Below, in pieces: positions 40,633 through 51,003 of a DNA stretch of 64,000 nt (its first letter is position 1; each line of letters starts with the position of its first letter). The DNA comes from Bacteroidota bacterium (lineage in GTDB: Bacteria > Bacteroidota > Bacteroidia > Chitinophagales > JADIYW01), in assembly GCA_963169645.1 (NCBI GenBank), contig CAUJCO010000012.1, positions 124,001 through 188,000 of the forward strand, read 5' to 3'. The translations under genes were made by a program, and so were the position numbers. The notes beneath the pieces were generated by a model, which worked only from the letters and a program-made list of their open reading frames with translations, was not told the DNA's origin and did no database searches.

Positions 40633-41325
40633 TTATTTTTGAATTCTTTTTATGGAATGTAATTGATGTGAATACGCATTTATTTCTTCTTTAAAAATTC
40701 CGGTTTCGTCTAATTTATCGATGCGTACTTTTCCGGATGCGTGAATAATTTTTAATCCGTTTTTTTCTTTTATCACTATTCCAACATGTGTAATTTTTCC
40801 AGCATCATTTTGAAAAAATGCCAAATCATTTGTTTGTGCATCCATCCATTTTATTTTCTTTCCTTGTGTTTGCTGTTGATAGGCATCGCGTAAAAGTGAA
40901 ATATGATGTGCCCGAAAAACAATTTGTGTAAATCCGGAACAATCAATGCCGGCAATGGTTCTTCCACCCCATAAATACGGCGTGTTTAAAAAGGATAAAG
41001 CTGTTTGCAAAATATTTTTTTTGTTTTCTGCTACATCGAAATCAACATAACTTCCCAAAAAATATAAACATTTATTTTTTTTAATGTATGGTACAGCAAG
41101 AAGGTTGTGCTTTGTTTTTTTTGCATTTTTATTTTCTAAATGTTGATATTGTTTATTGTCAATCCATCCTTCGTATTTGTCGTGGTGTAAACGAATTTTG
41201 CTCCATTTTTCTATTGTTTCTATAATATCAAAAGTTTCACCAAACAAAACTTGGTTCGTCATTTCTGCTCTATCAGATGGCTCATTTCGCATCGGAATAC
41301 AGGATAAATTTGCAATACCTTTCAT
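40633..41325 (-). CDS. NlpC/P60 peptidoglycan endopeptidase with SH3 domain
   Basis: A 230-residue C40-family cysteine peptidase. The N-terminal bacterial SH3-like domain (about 1-80) is followed by NlpC/P60 with catalytic Cys129 ('GIDCSGFTQ'), His180 ('THVGIVI') and a third polar residue, His195. It cleaves peptide stems in the cell wall. No signal peptide is evident, which is common for the Bacteroidota members annotated as dipeptidyl-peptidase-like, so it may recycle muropeptides in the cytoplasm. Confidence 0.88.
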   Translation of the reverse strand: MKGIANLSCIPMRNEPSDRAEMTNQVLFGETFDIIETIEKWSKIRLHHDKYEGWIDNKQYQHLENKNAKKTKHNLLAVPYIKKNKCLYFLGSYVDFDVAENKKNILQTALSFLNTPYLWGGRTIAGIDCSGFTQIVFRAHHISLLRDAYQQQTQGKKIKWMDAQTNDLAFFQNDAGKITHVGIVIKEKNGLKIIHASGKVRIDKLDETGIFKEEINAYSHQLHSIKRIQK

Positions 41326-41485
41326 ACTATCAAATATCTATATTCTTATCTAATAATAACAATCAGATGAATAAAACTTTGTTTTAGGTCAATAAAATAT
41401 TGAATTTTTATTTTTTTTAAAGATAGGTGTTGACAATATCTATTTCTTTACTTAATATTGTTCTAACATTAAAACCCCAAATCTA

Positions 41486-44400
41486 ATGTATTTCTTATCT
41501 TGCTTTTTGCGAAGACTTGCAGAGTCTTTATGCAATAACGTATATCGTATCGTGTTAGTTAGTGTACTACTACTTTCAACCGAAAGTTTGTTTGCCCAAT
41601 TGAATGCTAATTTTACGATGAGTGCCGATAGAGGTTGTGCACCATTGTATGTAACGTTTAATAATACGTCTACCGGAAACCAAGATAGTTGTTTTTGGAA
41701 TTTAGGTATCAATGGCAATACGTCTGATAATTGCAATCCGAGTGCAATTTTTAATCAAGCCGGTGTGTACACAATTAAGCTAACTATCTTTAAAGGAAAT
41801 CAAACATCAACCATATCAAAAACGGTTACCGTATTTAAAGATCCTGTTTCCAATTTTGATGCATCACCAAGAACAGGTTGTGTGCCGTTTAATGTTCAAT
41901 TTCAAGATAAATCTACTTTAGGTGATGCACCCATTACTTCATGGGTTTGGGATATGGGTGATGGTAGAACTGAAGTAACACAAAATCCGTTGCATACTTA
42001 TACATTTAGTGGCGACTTAACTGTATCATTAATTGTTACGGATGCCAACGGCTGTAAAAACACAAAAACTATAAAGGATTTTATTAAAAAAGCATCTTCC
42101 CCAACAGTTGATTTTACAGTGAATAATTCGCACACATGTAAAATTCCATTTACAGCAAATTTTAATAGCACCGTTACATCGAATGTGCCTGTTACATATA
42201 CTTGGGATTTTGGCAACGGAAGCAGTTCATCTGCAGCAGACCCAAGCTATCAGTATAATGCACCCGGTACGTATAATGTTTCTCTAACAGTAAAAGACCA
42301 AAATAATTGTACTGCAACAAAAACAATGTCAAATGCGGTTAAATTGGAAACTTTTAAAGTAAATGTGAATTTTCCAACTCCTGTTTGTACCGATAAAAAT
42401 GTAAACGTAACTACAACTTCTACGTATTCACCCATTTTTTGTAATTGGGATTTTGGCGATGGAAAAACAAGTACGAATGCATCACCGACCACCTCATACA
42501 GCACAGCCGGAACGTATCAAGTGAAAATGCTTGCAACAAACAATGAAGGTTGTAGAGATTCATTTACACAGAACGTTGTGGTGAATACTTCACCTGTTGC
42601 AGCTTTCAGTGCAGACCAATTAAAATCTTGTGCACCATTCACTGTAAACTTTACAAATACATCTACGAATGCTACTTCGTATAAATGGTCTATTAGTGGT
42701 TCCGGTGGTTTCTTTACTACGGTAACAGCTGCGCAGCCTTCTGTTTATTTACCACAAAATGGCTTTTATAGTGTATCATTAGAAGCAAAATCTGCGAATG
42801 GTTGTATTGATAAGATGGATATGCCCGATTATATTTGGGTTGGTCCGGATAAAATGGCTCCAACAGCCGATAAAATGGAAGGTTGCGAAGATTTAACTGT
42901 TCGTTTTAATGCTAATTTGACACATAATTGGACACCAAGAAGTATTACATGGGATTTTGGTGATGGTAGTTTTTCTAATCTTGAAAATCCGATACATACC
43001 TACACGAATCCAGGTGATTATACTGTAAAAATAACTGTTGCATATGATGCACCATGTGCTTCATTAGTGCAAACAATTGGACCCATTCACGTGGGTTCTA
43101 AATATCCTTTTAATGGAGATGTTGATTTAGATAAAGTTTGTGTCAATCAAGAAATGGTAACGTTTACAGCAACCGGTGGAATCCCAACCACAGAATTTGT
43201 TTGGATTTTTGGCGATGGAACAGGTGAAGGAAGAACGGTGACACATATCTATCAAGAACCATCTCAACCTGATAAATTCCAAGTACAATTAATTGCAATA
43301 AATAATTTTTGTAGAGATACATTAGATGTGAAAGAAATTTTCGTTGCCTATCCAAAAGCAGCGTTTAATTATTCAACGAAATGTAACAGCCTTTCAGTAG
43401 ATTTTGTAAATAAATCGGAAGGACATACCGAAGCTACTTGGGATTTTGGCGATGGTACTGTAATTTCTACCATGGATAAAAATATCACGCACGTTTATCC
43501 GGCAAATACTATTAATGCAACTGCATCTTTAATTGTTCGAAATGATTCTACCGGATGTATCGATACGTTAGCACAAATAATCCGTTTCACTAATATCGAT
43601 TCGTTCCGATTTAATGTGTCTAAACATATAGGTTGTAAACCATTACACGTTACATTAACAGCACAACAAGATTCCAACATCACCGACTATTTATGGGATT
43701 TGGGAAATGGGTTTGTTTTTGGAAATAACTACCAAGCAATATACCACAACGAAGGAAAATTTGTAGTGAAAATGTTTGTGCGTTATAAAAATGGTTGCAT
43801 CATGGAATCTATAATAAAAGATACCATTACGGTATTAGCAGCACATGCAGATTTTAATTATCAAAAGGCGAGTGGCTGTGTGCCGGCAGTGATGAATTTA
43901 AGAGATTCTAGTTGGTCTAAATTTGATTCAATAACGCAATATCGATGGCAGTTTAATGATGGTACATCAGCAACCACTCAAAATGCCACACATACTTATA
44001 ATGCATTAGGTTCGTATCCGGTGAAGTTAGCTGTCCAATCTAGTTATGGTTGTAAAGATTCTGTCACCAAACAAGTTGTGGTATCAAAAGTTATAGCCGA
44101 CTTTGGAGTAGATTATAAAGATATTTGTAAAGGAAAAGAAATTAAGTTTTATAATCGTTCTTCCGCAAATGCCACTTCTTATTTATGGGATTTTGGCGAT
44201 GGAACGACTTCCACAGATTCATTACCGAGACATACGTACACGAAAACAGGCGACTTTTCTGTGTCATTAACAGTGAGAGATTCTTTTGGTTGTGTCGATG
44301 TATTGACGAAATCTAATTTCATCCATATTAAAGGAATGGATGTTGATTTTACAGCCAATCAAACATTTAAAACATGTCCTGATTTAATTACAGATTTTAG

Positions 44401-46114
44401 ATTAATTGCTCCAAATGATGTGGCATTAAAAAGTATTGCTTGGGATTTTGGAAATGGAAACACCAGTAATGATAATAACCCAACACCACAAGGCGTTTAC
44501 ACGCATTCCGGTGCTTTCGATGTAAAATTAATTGTCGCAGATACGAATAATTGTACAGACACCATCTTTAAAAAAGAATACATCAACGTATCTGGTCCGA
44601 GTGGTAGTTTTTCGTTTATGCCGGATGCCGGTTGTGCTCCTTTTGGTGTGAAATTCTTAGCTGATTTCAAAAATACAACAACTACTATTTGGGATTTTGG
44701 TAATGGTGATACAAAATTGGATAAGAGTTTATCTAAAGAAATGGATTATACGTATCGTAGAGAAGGTGAGTTTACGCCAACTTTAGTGTTGAAAGATGAT
44801 TTTGGTTGTACAGTAAATATTATATCAACCAAAAAAATAAATGTAGCACGCATGGAATCTTTCTTTGGCGTTAATAAAACAACTTTATGTGAAGGTACAG
44901 GCTCTATCATCATTAAAGATTCATTATATACTTCACCGAATTCTCCGGTAAAAGAACATTATTGGACATTCACCGATTCAACAAATATTCCAAAACGAGG
45001 TAATGGAAATACGTTTATTCCAATTGGTACCGGAATATTTAAAATTAATTTTTATGCAGAAAATACATTTGGATGTATCATCAAAGACAGCGTAAAAGTG
45101 GGCGTTTACACGGTTCCTGCAATTACAGCTACTTCTGATAAAGTAATTTGCAAAGGAGAAGAAATAGAATTAAATGTAAGTGGTAATCCGGTGAAAATTG
45201 AATGGACACCGAGCATTTCCTTAAATTCATCTGTAGGTGCAAGCGTAATGGCGAAACCATCAGAAACCACTAAGTACAAAATTAAAGCATATAATTATCC
45301 GCAATGTCCAGTCTATGATTCAGTAGAAGTTCAAGTGCGTACAACCGTAAATGCACGCGTTTATCCGGATACGATTTTATGTATTGGTGATACCATACAA
45401 TTACATGCAGAAGCAGAAAATACCTCCTTAAACGAAACCAAAATTAAATGGATTGCATCGCCTACATTGTCGGATGTGAATAGTTTAAATCCTTTCGTTT
45501 ATCCGAGAAATAATACAACATATTATGCCATTATTGAGAATGGAAAATGCCAACTTCAAAAGTTGCCCGCTGTTGTTTCTGTAAAACCATTGCCAACCGT
45601 AAAAGCCGGTCAAGACCACATTATTATCCGTGGCCAAGAAGTACCAATTGATGCAACTTCGCCCAACCAAGTATCCTATGTTTGGAGTCCGGATTATAAA
45701 CTTTCTTGCACCAATTGTCCTTCTCCATTAGCCTCACCGGAAGTGGATACAAGTTATAAAGTAACAGCAATAAATGAATTTGGCTGCAAAGCTGAAGATG
45801 AATTGGATATCCGTGTAATTGAAGATTGTGCCGGAAAAATGGTCTATGTTCCAAATACTTTTACGCCTAATGGTGATGGTCAAAATGATGAATTAAAAGT
45901 GTATGGTCCGGGTGTTGCTTCGGTTAAATTAGTACGCATCTTTAATCGTTGGGGACAACTTGTTTTTGAAACCAACGATCCGAATAATATTGGATGGGAT
46001 GGCACCTTTAAAAATGAAATTCTTAATCCGGGTGTATTTGTATATTATATGGATGTGGAATGTATAGACGGACAAAGAACAATTAAGAAAGGAAACATCA
46101 CGTTGCTGAGATAG
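41486..46114 (+). CDS. PKD-repeat surface protein with gliding-motility-type C-terminal domain (T9SS type B)
   Basis: A 1542-residue secreted protein. A signal peptide ends at about residue 38 ('LFAQLNANF'). Twelve to thirteen PKD-like modules follow, recognised by 'W[DN][FL]G[DN]G' and 'HTY...G.[YF].V.L.V' pairs. Two more beta domains come next, then the C-terminal domain 'PNTFTPNGDGQNDELKVYG', 'IFNRWGQLVFET', 'GWDGTFKN' and 'GVFVYYM' (last 85 residues). This is the CHU_C/type B signal recognised by T9SS. Such proteins act as adhesins or motility-associated surface filaments. The PorP/SprF partner gene follows 63 bases downstream. Confidence 0.93.
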   Translation: MYFLSCFLRRLAESLCNNVYRIVLVSVLLLSTESLFAQLNANFTMSADRGCAPLYVTFNNTSTGNQDSCFWNLGINGNTSDNCNPSAIFNQAGVYTIKLTIFKGNQTSTISKTVTVFKDPVSNFDASPRTGCVPFNVQFQDKSTLGDAPITSWVWDMGDGRTEVTQNPLHTYTFSGDLTVSLIVTDANGCKNTKTIKDFIKKASSPTVDFTVNNSHTCKIPFTANFNSTVTSNVPVTYTWDFGNGSSSSAADPSYQYNAPGTYNVSLTVKDQNNCTATKTMSNAVKLETFKVNVNFPTPVCTDKNVNVTTTSTYSPIFCNWDFGDGKTSTNASPTTSYSTAGTYQVKMLATNNEGCRDSFTQNVVVNTSPVAAFSADQLKSCAPFTVNFTNTSTNATSYKWSISGSGGFFTTVTAAQPSVYLPQNGFYSVSLEAKSANGCIDKMDMPDYIWVGPDKMAPTADKMEGCEDLTVRFNANLTHNWTPRSITWDFGDGSFSNLENPIHTYTNPGDYTVKITVAYDAPCASLVQTIGPIHVGSKYPFNGDVDLDKVCVNQEMVTFTATGGIPTTEFVWIFGDGTGEGRTVTHIYQEPSQPDKFQVQLIAINNFCRDTLDVKEIFVAYPKAAFNYSTKCNSLSVDFVNKSEGHTEATWDFGDGTVISTMDKNITHVYPANTINATASLIVRNDSTGCIDTLAQIIRFTNIDSFRFNVSKHIGCKPLHVTLTAQQDSNITDYLWDLGNGFVFGNNYQAIYHNEGKFVVKMFVRYKNGCIMESIIKDTITVLAAHADFNYQKASGCVPAVMNLRDSSWSKFDSITQYRWQFNDGTSATTQNATHTYNALGSYPVKLAVQSSYGCKDSVTKQVVVSKVIADFGVDYKDICKGKEIKFYNRSSANATSYLWDFGDGTTSTDSLPRHTYTKTGDFSVSLTVRDSFGCVDVLTKSNFIHIKGMDVDFTANQTFKTCPDLITDFRLIAPNDVALKSIAWDFGNGNTSNDNNPTPQGVYTHSGAFDVKLIVADTNNCTDTIFKKEYINVSGPSGSFSFMPDAGCAPFGVKFLADFKNTTTTIWDFGNGDTKLDKSLSKEMDYTYRREGEFTPTLVLKDDFGCTVNIISTKKINVARMESFFGVNKTTLCEGTGSIIIKDSLYTSPNSPVKEHYWTFTDSTNIPKRGNGNTFIPIGTGIFKINFYAENTFGCIIKDSVKVGVYTVPAITATSDKVICKGEEIELNVSGNPVKIEWTPSISLNSSVGASVMAKPSETTKYKIKAYNYPQCPVYDSVEVQVRTTVNARVYPDTILCIGDTIQLHAEAENTSLNETKIKWIASPTLSDVNSLNPFVYPRNNTTYYAIIENGKCQLQKLPAVVSVKPLPTVKAGQDHIIIRGQEVPIDATSPNQVSYVWSPDYKLSCTNCPSPLASPEVDTSYKVTAINEFGCKAEDELDIRVIEDCAGKMVYVPNTFTPNGDGQNDELKVYGPGVASVKLVRIFNRWGQLVFETNDPNNIGWDGTFKNEILNPGVFVYYMDVECIDGQRTIKKGNITLLR

Positions 46115-46177
46115 TTTCTTTATAAACAATTGAAATAAACCCTAGAAACATAAATTATAAACCCTAATTCTTGACGT

Positions 46178-47206
46178 ATGAAAAATATTTTTTTAGGATT
46201 TTTGATTCTGCTATTAGCATATCAATCCAGATCTCAAGATATCAATTCATCCCAATTTTATTCTATTCCATCAAATATTAATCCGGCTTTTACAGGCTTT
46301 ATTAATAACGATTATTATGTAGCCGCATCGTATAAAAATCAATGGAGTAGCGTATCTGATCCTTATCAAACTGTTGGAGCAACGGCACAATTATCCTTAT
46401 TGAAAAATAAACGCCCGAGCTCTATTATTGGAACCGGATTGGATATTGTTCACGATCGTGCCGGTGCCACACATTTTAATACCACTTCTTTAAGTCTTAG
46501 TTTTTCTTATTTGCAAGTGTTGGATAAAAAATACAATCACATACTTGGATTTGGAATTCAAAACGGATTAAACTTGCGAAAATTTGATTTGAGCAAAGCA
46601 ACCTTTGGAAATCAATTTAATGGCTACGATGGTTTTGATCCCAATATTAACCCATTAGAAAATGGATTAAATACTAAACAAGTAGATTATAATTTAGCAA
46701 TTGGCACAGTATATTCTTATGCACCCAAAGCACACACGAATTTATATGTTGGTTTTTCTGCTTTTAATTTAATTCGTCCAAACGTATCGTTTTATGATGG
46801 TCAAGAAAATAGATTATACAGACGTTTTGCAGCAATGTTAGGTGGTGAAGTTGTGTTGAAAGGTACCTGGTCAATGTTGCCATCAGCCTTATTTCAAAAG
46901 CAAGGTCCTAATATGGAAATTATGTTTGGAACTTTTGCAAGATACGGTGTGATGGGCAATAGAAGCGAACGCTTTGCCGTTAATTTCGGTTTGTGGTATC
47001 GATATATGGATGCGATTATTCCAGCCTTAAAAATGGAATATAAAGGACTGAATATTACCGTAAATTATGATATCAATGTGTCTAAATTAACGAAAGTAAG
47101 TCGATTTAATGGAACTGGAGAAATCTCATTTTCATACACCGGACTGTTGTTTAAAGAACATAAAAAACCAATTAAACCAATATTCTGCCCTTCGATGGCA
47201 TTTTAA
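46178..47206 (+). CDS. PorP/SprF family type IX secretion system outer membrane protein
   Basis: A 342-residue PorP/SprF-like beta-barrel. A signal peptide (about 1-19) is followed by the family start 'SSQFYSIPSNINPAFTGF' and 'YKNQWSSV', with barrel strands to the C-terminus. PorP/SprF proteins are paired with type B CTD substrates and needed for their secretion or anchoring. The gene directly follows the PKD-repeat protein, as expected of such a pair. Confidence 0.93.
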   Translation: MKNIFLGFLILLLAYQSRSQDINSSQFYSIPSNINPAFTGFINNDYYVAASYKNQWSSVSDPYQTVGATAQLSLLKNKRPSSIIGTGLDIVHDRAGATHFNTTSLSLSFSYLQVLDKKYNHILGFGIQNGLNLRKFDLSKATFGNQFNGYDGFDPNINPLENGLNTKQVDYNLAIGTVYSYAPKAHTNLYVGFSAFNLIRPNVSFYDGQENRLYRRFAAMLGGEVVLKGTWSMLPSALFQKQGPNMEIMFGTFARYGVMGNRSERFAVNFGLWYRYMDAIIPALKMEYKGLNITVNYDINVSKLTKVSRFNGTGEISFSYTGLLFKEHKKPIKPIFCPSMAF

Positions 47207-47298
47207 ACAAAGTATCGTATTCTTTAGAAAAATTTATTACTAAAAGTAATCTATAGGGGAACGTCCGTCGTTTTTTTTTGGGGTTTGACGGATAGTTC

Positions 47299-47337
47299 AA
47301 AACCGGGTTGACCAATCTAAGTCAGCTCGGTTTTTTT
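47299..47337 (+). terminator. Terminator after PorP/SprF
   Basis: A 14-bp stem (AAAACCGGGTTGAC with GTCAGCTCGGTTTT, two G-T pairs) around an 8-base loop is followed by T. Confidence 0.85.
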
Positions 47338-47430
47338 ATTTTTTCACAACAAACTGATAATTCAGATTCCATTATCTCAATGATTTATTTTAGTTATTTT
47401 TGCAAACAAAAAATAAGCTTTTATATTCTA

Positions 47431-48453
47431 ATGAAAAAAACAGGCATATTACTTGTAAACCTTGGCACACCGGATTCTCCGAGTAATAGCGATGTTTATA
47501 AATATCTAATAGAATTTTTAACAGATGTACGCGTGATAGATTTTTCATGGTTGAAAAGACAATTATTAGTACGTGGTATTATTGTACCCATGCGTTATAA
47601 AAATTCTGCCAAAACATATCAAGCAGTTTGGGACAAAGACAAAGGCTCACCATTGTTGTTTCATACACAAGATTTAGCAAACAAAGTACAACAACAATTA
47701 GGGGATGCTTTCGTCGTAGAAATTGCCATGCGTTATCAAAATCCAAGTATGGAAAGTGCATTGTTGAAATTAAAAAATGCATTCGTTGATACTATTGTGG
47801 TATTGCCCTTATTTCCGCAATATTCATCAGCGTGTAATGGTTCTGTATTACAACGTGTAAATGAAATTACAGCAACATGGAATGTGATTCCAAGTATTCA
47901 TACGATTCATCAGTTTTATAATCATTCTTTATTTATAGATGCATTTGCAGAACGAGGTAAGCAACACGATATTGCTTCTTTCGACCATGTATTGTTTTCG
48001 TATCATGGATTGCCGGCAAGGCATCTTACACGTGTTGGTACTACCCAAACACATGATTGCATACAAGATAAATGCAGTGAAAATATACACGAAAATAATC
48101 AGCATTGTTATTTAGCACAATGCTATGAAACCACGCGTTTAATAGTACAACAATTACAAATTCCTGCAGATAAATATAGTACATCTTTTCAATCGCGCTT
48201 AGGGAAAGAAGTTTGGTTGGAACCTTATACGGTGGATGTTTTACCGGAATTAGCAAAGCAAGGAAAGAAAAATTTGTTGATATTTTCGCCTGCATTTGTT
48301 GCCGATTGTTTAGAAACCTTGTATGAAATTCAAGTAGAATATTTGGAATTATTTCAAGAACACGGTGGCGAATCCATTACGCTAGTAAAGAGTTTAAATT
48401 CCGAAGATAAATGGGTGGAGGCAGTTTGTGCGTTGGTTACATCTAACCAATAA
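47431..48453 (+). CDS. hemH: Ferrochelatase
   Basis: A 340-residue enzyme that inserts Fe(II) into protoporphyrin IX in the last step of heme synthesis. It begins 'KKTGILLVNLGTPDSPS', and the catalytic His192 is in 'FSYHGLPARHL'. It has 'CYETTRLIV' and 'SRLGKEVWLEPYT', and 'SPAFVADCLETL' near the end. The ATG at 47431 fits. A -7-like TATTTTTG lies at 47395-47402. Confidence 0.95.
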   Translation: MKKTGILLVNLGTPDSPSNSDVYKYLIEFLTDVRVIDFSWLKRQLLVRGIIVPMRYKNSAKTYQAVWDKDKGSPLLFHTQDLANKVQQQLGDAFVVEIAMRYQNPSMESALLKLKNAFVDTIVVLPLFPQYSSACNGSVLQRVNEITATWNVIPSIHTIHQFYNHSLFIDAFAERGKQHDIASFDHVLFSYHGLPARHLTRVGTTQTHDCIQDKCSENIHENNQHCYLAQCYETTRLIVQQLQIPADKYSTSFQSRLGKEVWLEPYTVDVLPELAKQGKKNLLIFSPAFVADCLETLYEIQVEYLELFQEHGGESITLVKSLNSEDKWVEAVCALVTSNQ

Positions 48454-48458
48454 ACCGC

Positions 48459-49667
48459 TCAATAGGCATCTTCACTAATTTCAATTCGTTGTGCTAAATA
48501 AATGCAAATTAATCCAATAAAAACTGCTATATACGAGATAACATTATAGTTTACTAAATGCTTCGTAATTGGGTCTTGTGTTAAAATCATTCCACCAATT
48601 ATAGAAGCTGTACCTTCACTTAATTCTATCAAGGAAGAACGAATTAATAAGAATTTTCCACGTTGCACTTCTGTTGGTGCACCGGTAATTAACGTCATGG
48701 CGGCCACCATCCTTCCACTATTGAAAATAAACATAAAGGCACAAATCAATAACGCCAACATAATGGATGCTTGTTGTATATGTGCAATGACTAAAATTGG
48801 AATAAACGAAAGTAAAATTAAAATGCGGAATGATTTTACTTTGCCTAAAGTATCAATAAATTTTCCAATTCTGTTGGTGGTTAATGTAACGGATAAGCCA
48901 CCTACAATATACATCCACATTGTATCATCTTCTTTAAATCCTAAATTATCTATTAAATAAGGATTGATGAAGGAAATAAACATAAAATGCCCTAATACCA
49001 ATAAAAACGCAAAGAGTAAGGCTTTTTGTAAATTTCTATTTCGTATTATTTCACTTATTTCTTTAAATGTATTTAAGTCTTTATTAATGTGTCCTTTTAA
49101 ATTGGGTAAATAAATAAATGCCGGAATTAATGCAATAAAAGAAAGAATACCTACAATACGGAATGGCCAAAAGATGTCGGAATATTTATAAATAAAAATG
49201 GAAAATGGAATACCAACAATAGAAGCTACTCCAAATGCTAAATTTAAAATAGCCATTGCTTTTCCGCGTCGTTCGTATGGTACAATATCGCTGATGATTG
49301 CTGTAGATACACCGCCTAATAAACCACCAAATAATCCGGTGAAAAAACGTGCAAACAGCATGAAGTAATAATTATAGGCAAACGAACACATAAAAGTTCC
49401 AATACTGAATAAGATAAATGCTGTTAGAAAGACCGTTTTTCTATCAAATTTGTCGACATAAAAAGAGGCAGTGAATGAAGATAAAAATCCACCGATAGAA
49501 AATGCTCCAATTAACAAACTATATTCTTTAGGTGTGATGTGGTATAAATCCATAAATGCTGTTCCCAAGGGCAACATCAATAGAAAATCTACAATGGCAC
49601 AGAACCACATAAATGAGATTAAATACAATATGATTTTTTCTTTTTCCACGATACAAAGGTAGTACAA
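48459..49667 (-). CDS. MFS transporter
   Basis: A 402-residue membrane protein with about 12 hydrophobic segments. The first-half motifs of drug/sugar MFS carriers are 'DKFDRKTVFL' (the loop 2-3 motif) and 'GLFGGLLGGVSTAIISDIVPYERRGKAM' (split: 'SDIVPYERRGKAMA'). It is closest in pattern to arabinose-efflux-like permeases (AraJ/YdhP group). Substrate is unknown. It ends 5 bases from the convergent hemH gene and is divergent from mqnE. Confidence 0.88.
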   Translation of the reverse strand: MYYLCIVEKEKIILYLISFMWFCAIVDFLLMLPLGTAFMDLYHITPKEYSLLIGAFSIGGFLSSFTASFYVDKFDRKTVFLTAFILFSIGTFMCSFAYNYYFMLFARFFTGLFGGLLGGVSTAIISDIVPYERRGKAMAILNLAFGVASIVGIPFSIFIYKYSDIFWPFRIVGILSFIALIPAFIYLPNLKGHINKDLNTFKEISEIIRNRNLQKALLFAFLLVLGHFMFISFINPYLIDNLGFKEDDTMWMYIVGGLSVTLTTNRIGKFIDTLGKVKSFRILILLSFIPILVIAHIQQASIMLALLICAFMFIFNSGRMVAAMTLITGAPTEVQRGKFLLIRSSLIELSEGTASIIGGMILTQDPITKHLVNYNVISYIAVFIGLICIYLAQRIEISEDAY

Positions 49668-49809
49668 TTTGGATTGGTAGCTTATCTTTTAAATTTATTA
49701 CACCTTTTCTTTAAGTTGATAAAACTCAAAAGTGTCATTTTATTAATAGCAAAACTTCATCTTTAAATATGTAATTTTGTAACGAAATTAATTTTGAATA
49801 TTTATAGTT

Positions 49810-50997
49810 ATGGTCGTTTCAGCACAATCTATACAGCACATTTTACCTCAATTAAAATTAGATGCAGCATTTAAAACGATAGCAGATAAAGTATTAAATG
49901 GTGAGCGCATTTCGTTTGAGGAAGGCGTGTTGTTGTACGAAAAAGGAGAGTTGGGTTTTGTAGGCATGTTGGCAAATTTCATTCGCACAAAAAAACATGG
50001 AAGTAATACCTATTTTAATAGAAATTTTCATGTTGAACCTACCAATGTTTGTGTGTACTCTTGTAAATTTTGCTCCTATTCCAGACTATTAAAACACAAA
50101 GCAGAAGGCTGGGAATTATCTGTAGAGGAAATTTTAAATAATATAAAAAAATACGACGGTCAACCCGTAACAGAAGTTCATATTACAGGTGGCGTAATTC
50201 CCAAACAAGATTTTACGTTTTATACCGATTTGTTTAAAGCAATTAAAGCACACCGGCCGGATTTACATATCAAAGCATTAACACCGGTTGAGTATCATTA
50301 TATTTTTAAGAAAGCAAAAATGAGCTATCAGGAAGGTATGCAAGCAATGGAAGCTGCCGGATTGGGCTCTATGCCGGGCGGCGGTGCAGAAATTTTTGAT
50401 AAAGAAATACGAGATGAAATTGCCGGCGGAAAATGTTCTGCTGAAGAATGGTTAGAAATTCACGAAACAGCTCATAAATTAGGTATTCCGAGCAATGCAA
50501 CCATGTTGTACGGTCATATTGAGAACTTTACGCATCGCGTAGATCACATGGAACGATTACGCCAATTACAAGATAGAACGCATGGTTTTAATGCATTTAT
50601 ACCGTTGAAATTCCGCAACCAACACAACGAAATGAAACATTTGCCGGAGGCAACTATCGTTGAAGATTTAAGCAATTATGCTATTGCAAGAATTTATTTA
50701 GATAATTTTGAACACATCAAGTCGTATTGGGCAATGATAGGTAGAAATACCACTCAACTTTCCTTAAATTTTGGTGTGGATGATGTAGATGGAACGATAG
50801 ATGACACGACTAAAATTTACTCAATGGCAGGCAGTGAAGAACAACATCCGGCTATGAGTACTCGAGAGTTAGTGCATTTGATAAAAGCCGTAGATAAAAA
50901 ACCGATTGAAAGAGATACACTTTATAATGTGATACAAGATTATACCGATGTTGTTTTTGAAGAAGACGAAAAGGAAAAAGCCCGAATGTATAATTAA
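49810..50997 (+). CDS. mqnE: Aminofutalosine synthase MqnE (radical SAM)
   Basis: A 395-residue radical SAM enzyme of the futalosine menaquinone route, joining SAM with the MqnA product. The cluster motif is 'CVYSCKFC' (C81, C85, C88). Further matches are 'HITGGVIP', 'GGGAEIF' and 'HKLGIPSNATMLYGHIE', as in MqnE rather than MqnC. A -7-like TAATTTTG lies at 49772-49779. The methyltransferase gene begins 6 bases after its stop. Confidence 0.9.
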   Translation: MVVSAQSIQHILPQLKLDAAFKTIADKVLNGERISFEEGVLLYEKGELGFVGMLANFIRTKKHGSNTYFNRNFHVEPTNVCVYSCKFCSYSRLLKHKAEGWELSVEEILNNIKKYDGQPVTEVHITGGVIPKQDFTFYTDLFKAIKAHRPDLHIKALTPVEYHYIFKKAKMSYQEGMQAMEAAGLGSMPGGGAEIFDKEIRDEIAGGKCSAEEWLEIHETAHKLGIPSNATMLYGHIENFTHRVDHMERLRQLQDRTHGFNAFIPLKFRNQHNEMKHLPEATIVEDLSNYAIARIYLDNFEHIKSYWAMIGRNTTQLSLNFGVDDVDGTIDDTTKIYSMAGSEEQHPAMSTRELVHLIKAVDKKPIERDTLYNVIQDYTDVVFEEDEKEKARMYN

Positions 50998-51003
50998 ATA
51001 GGC

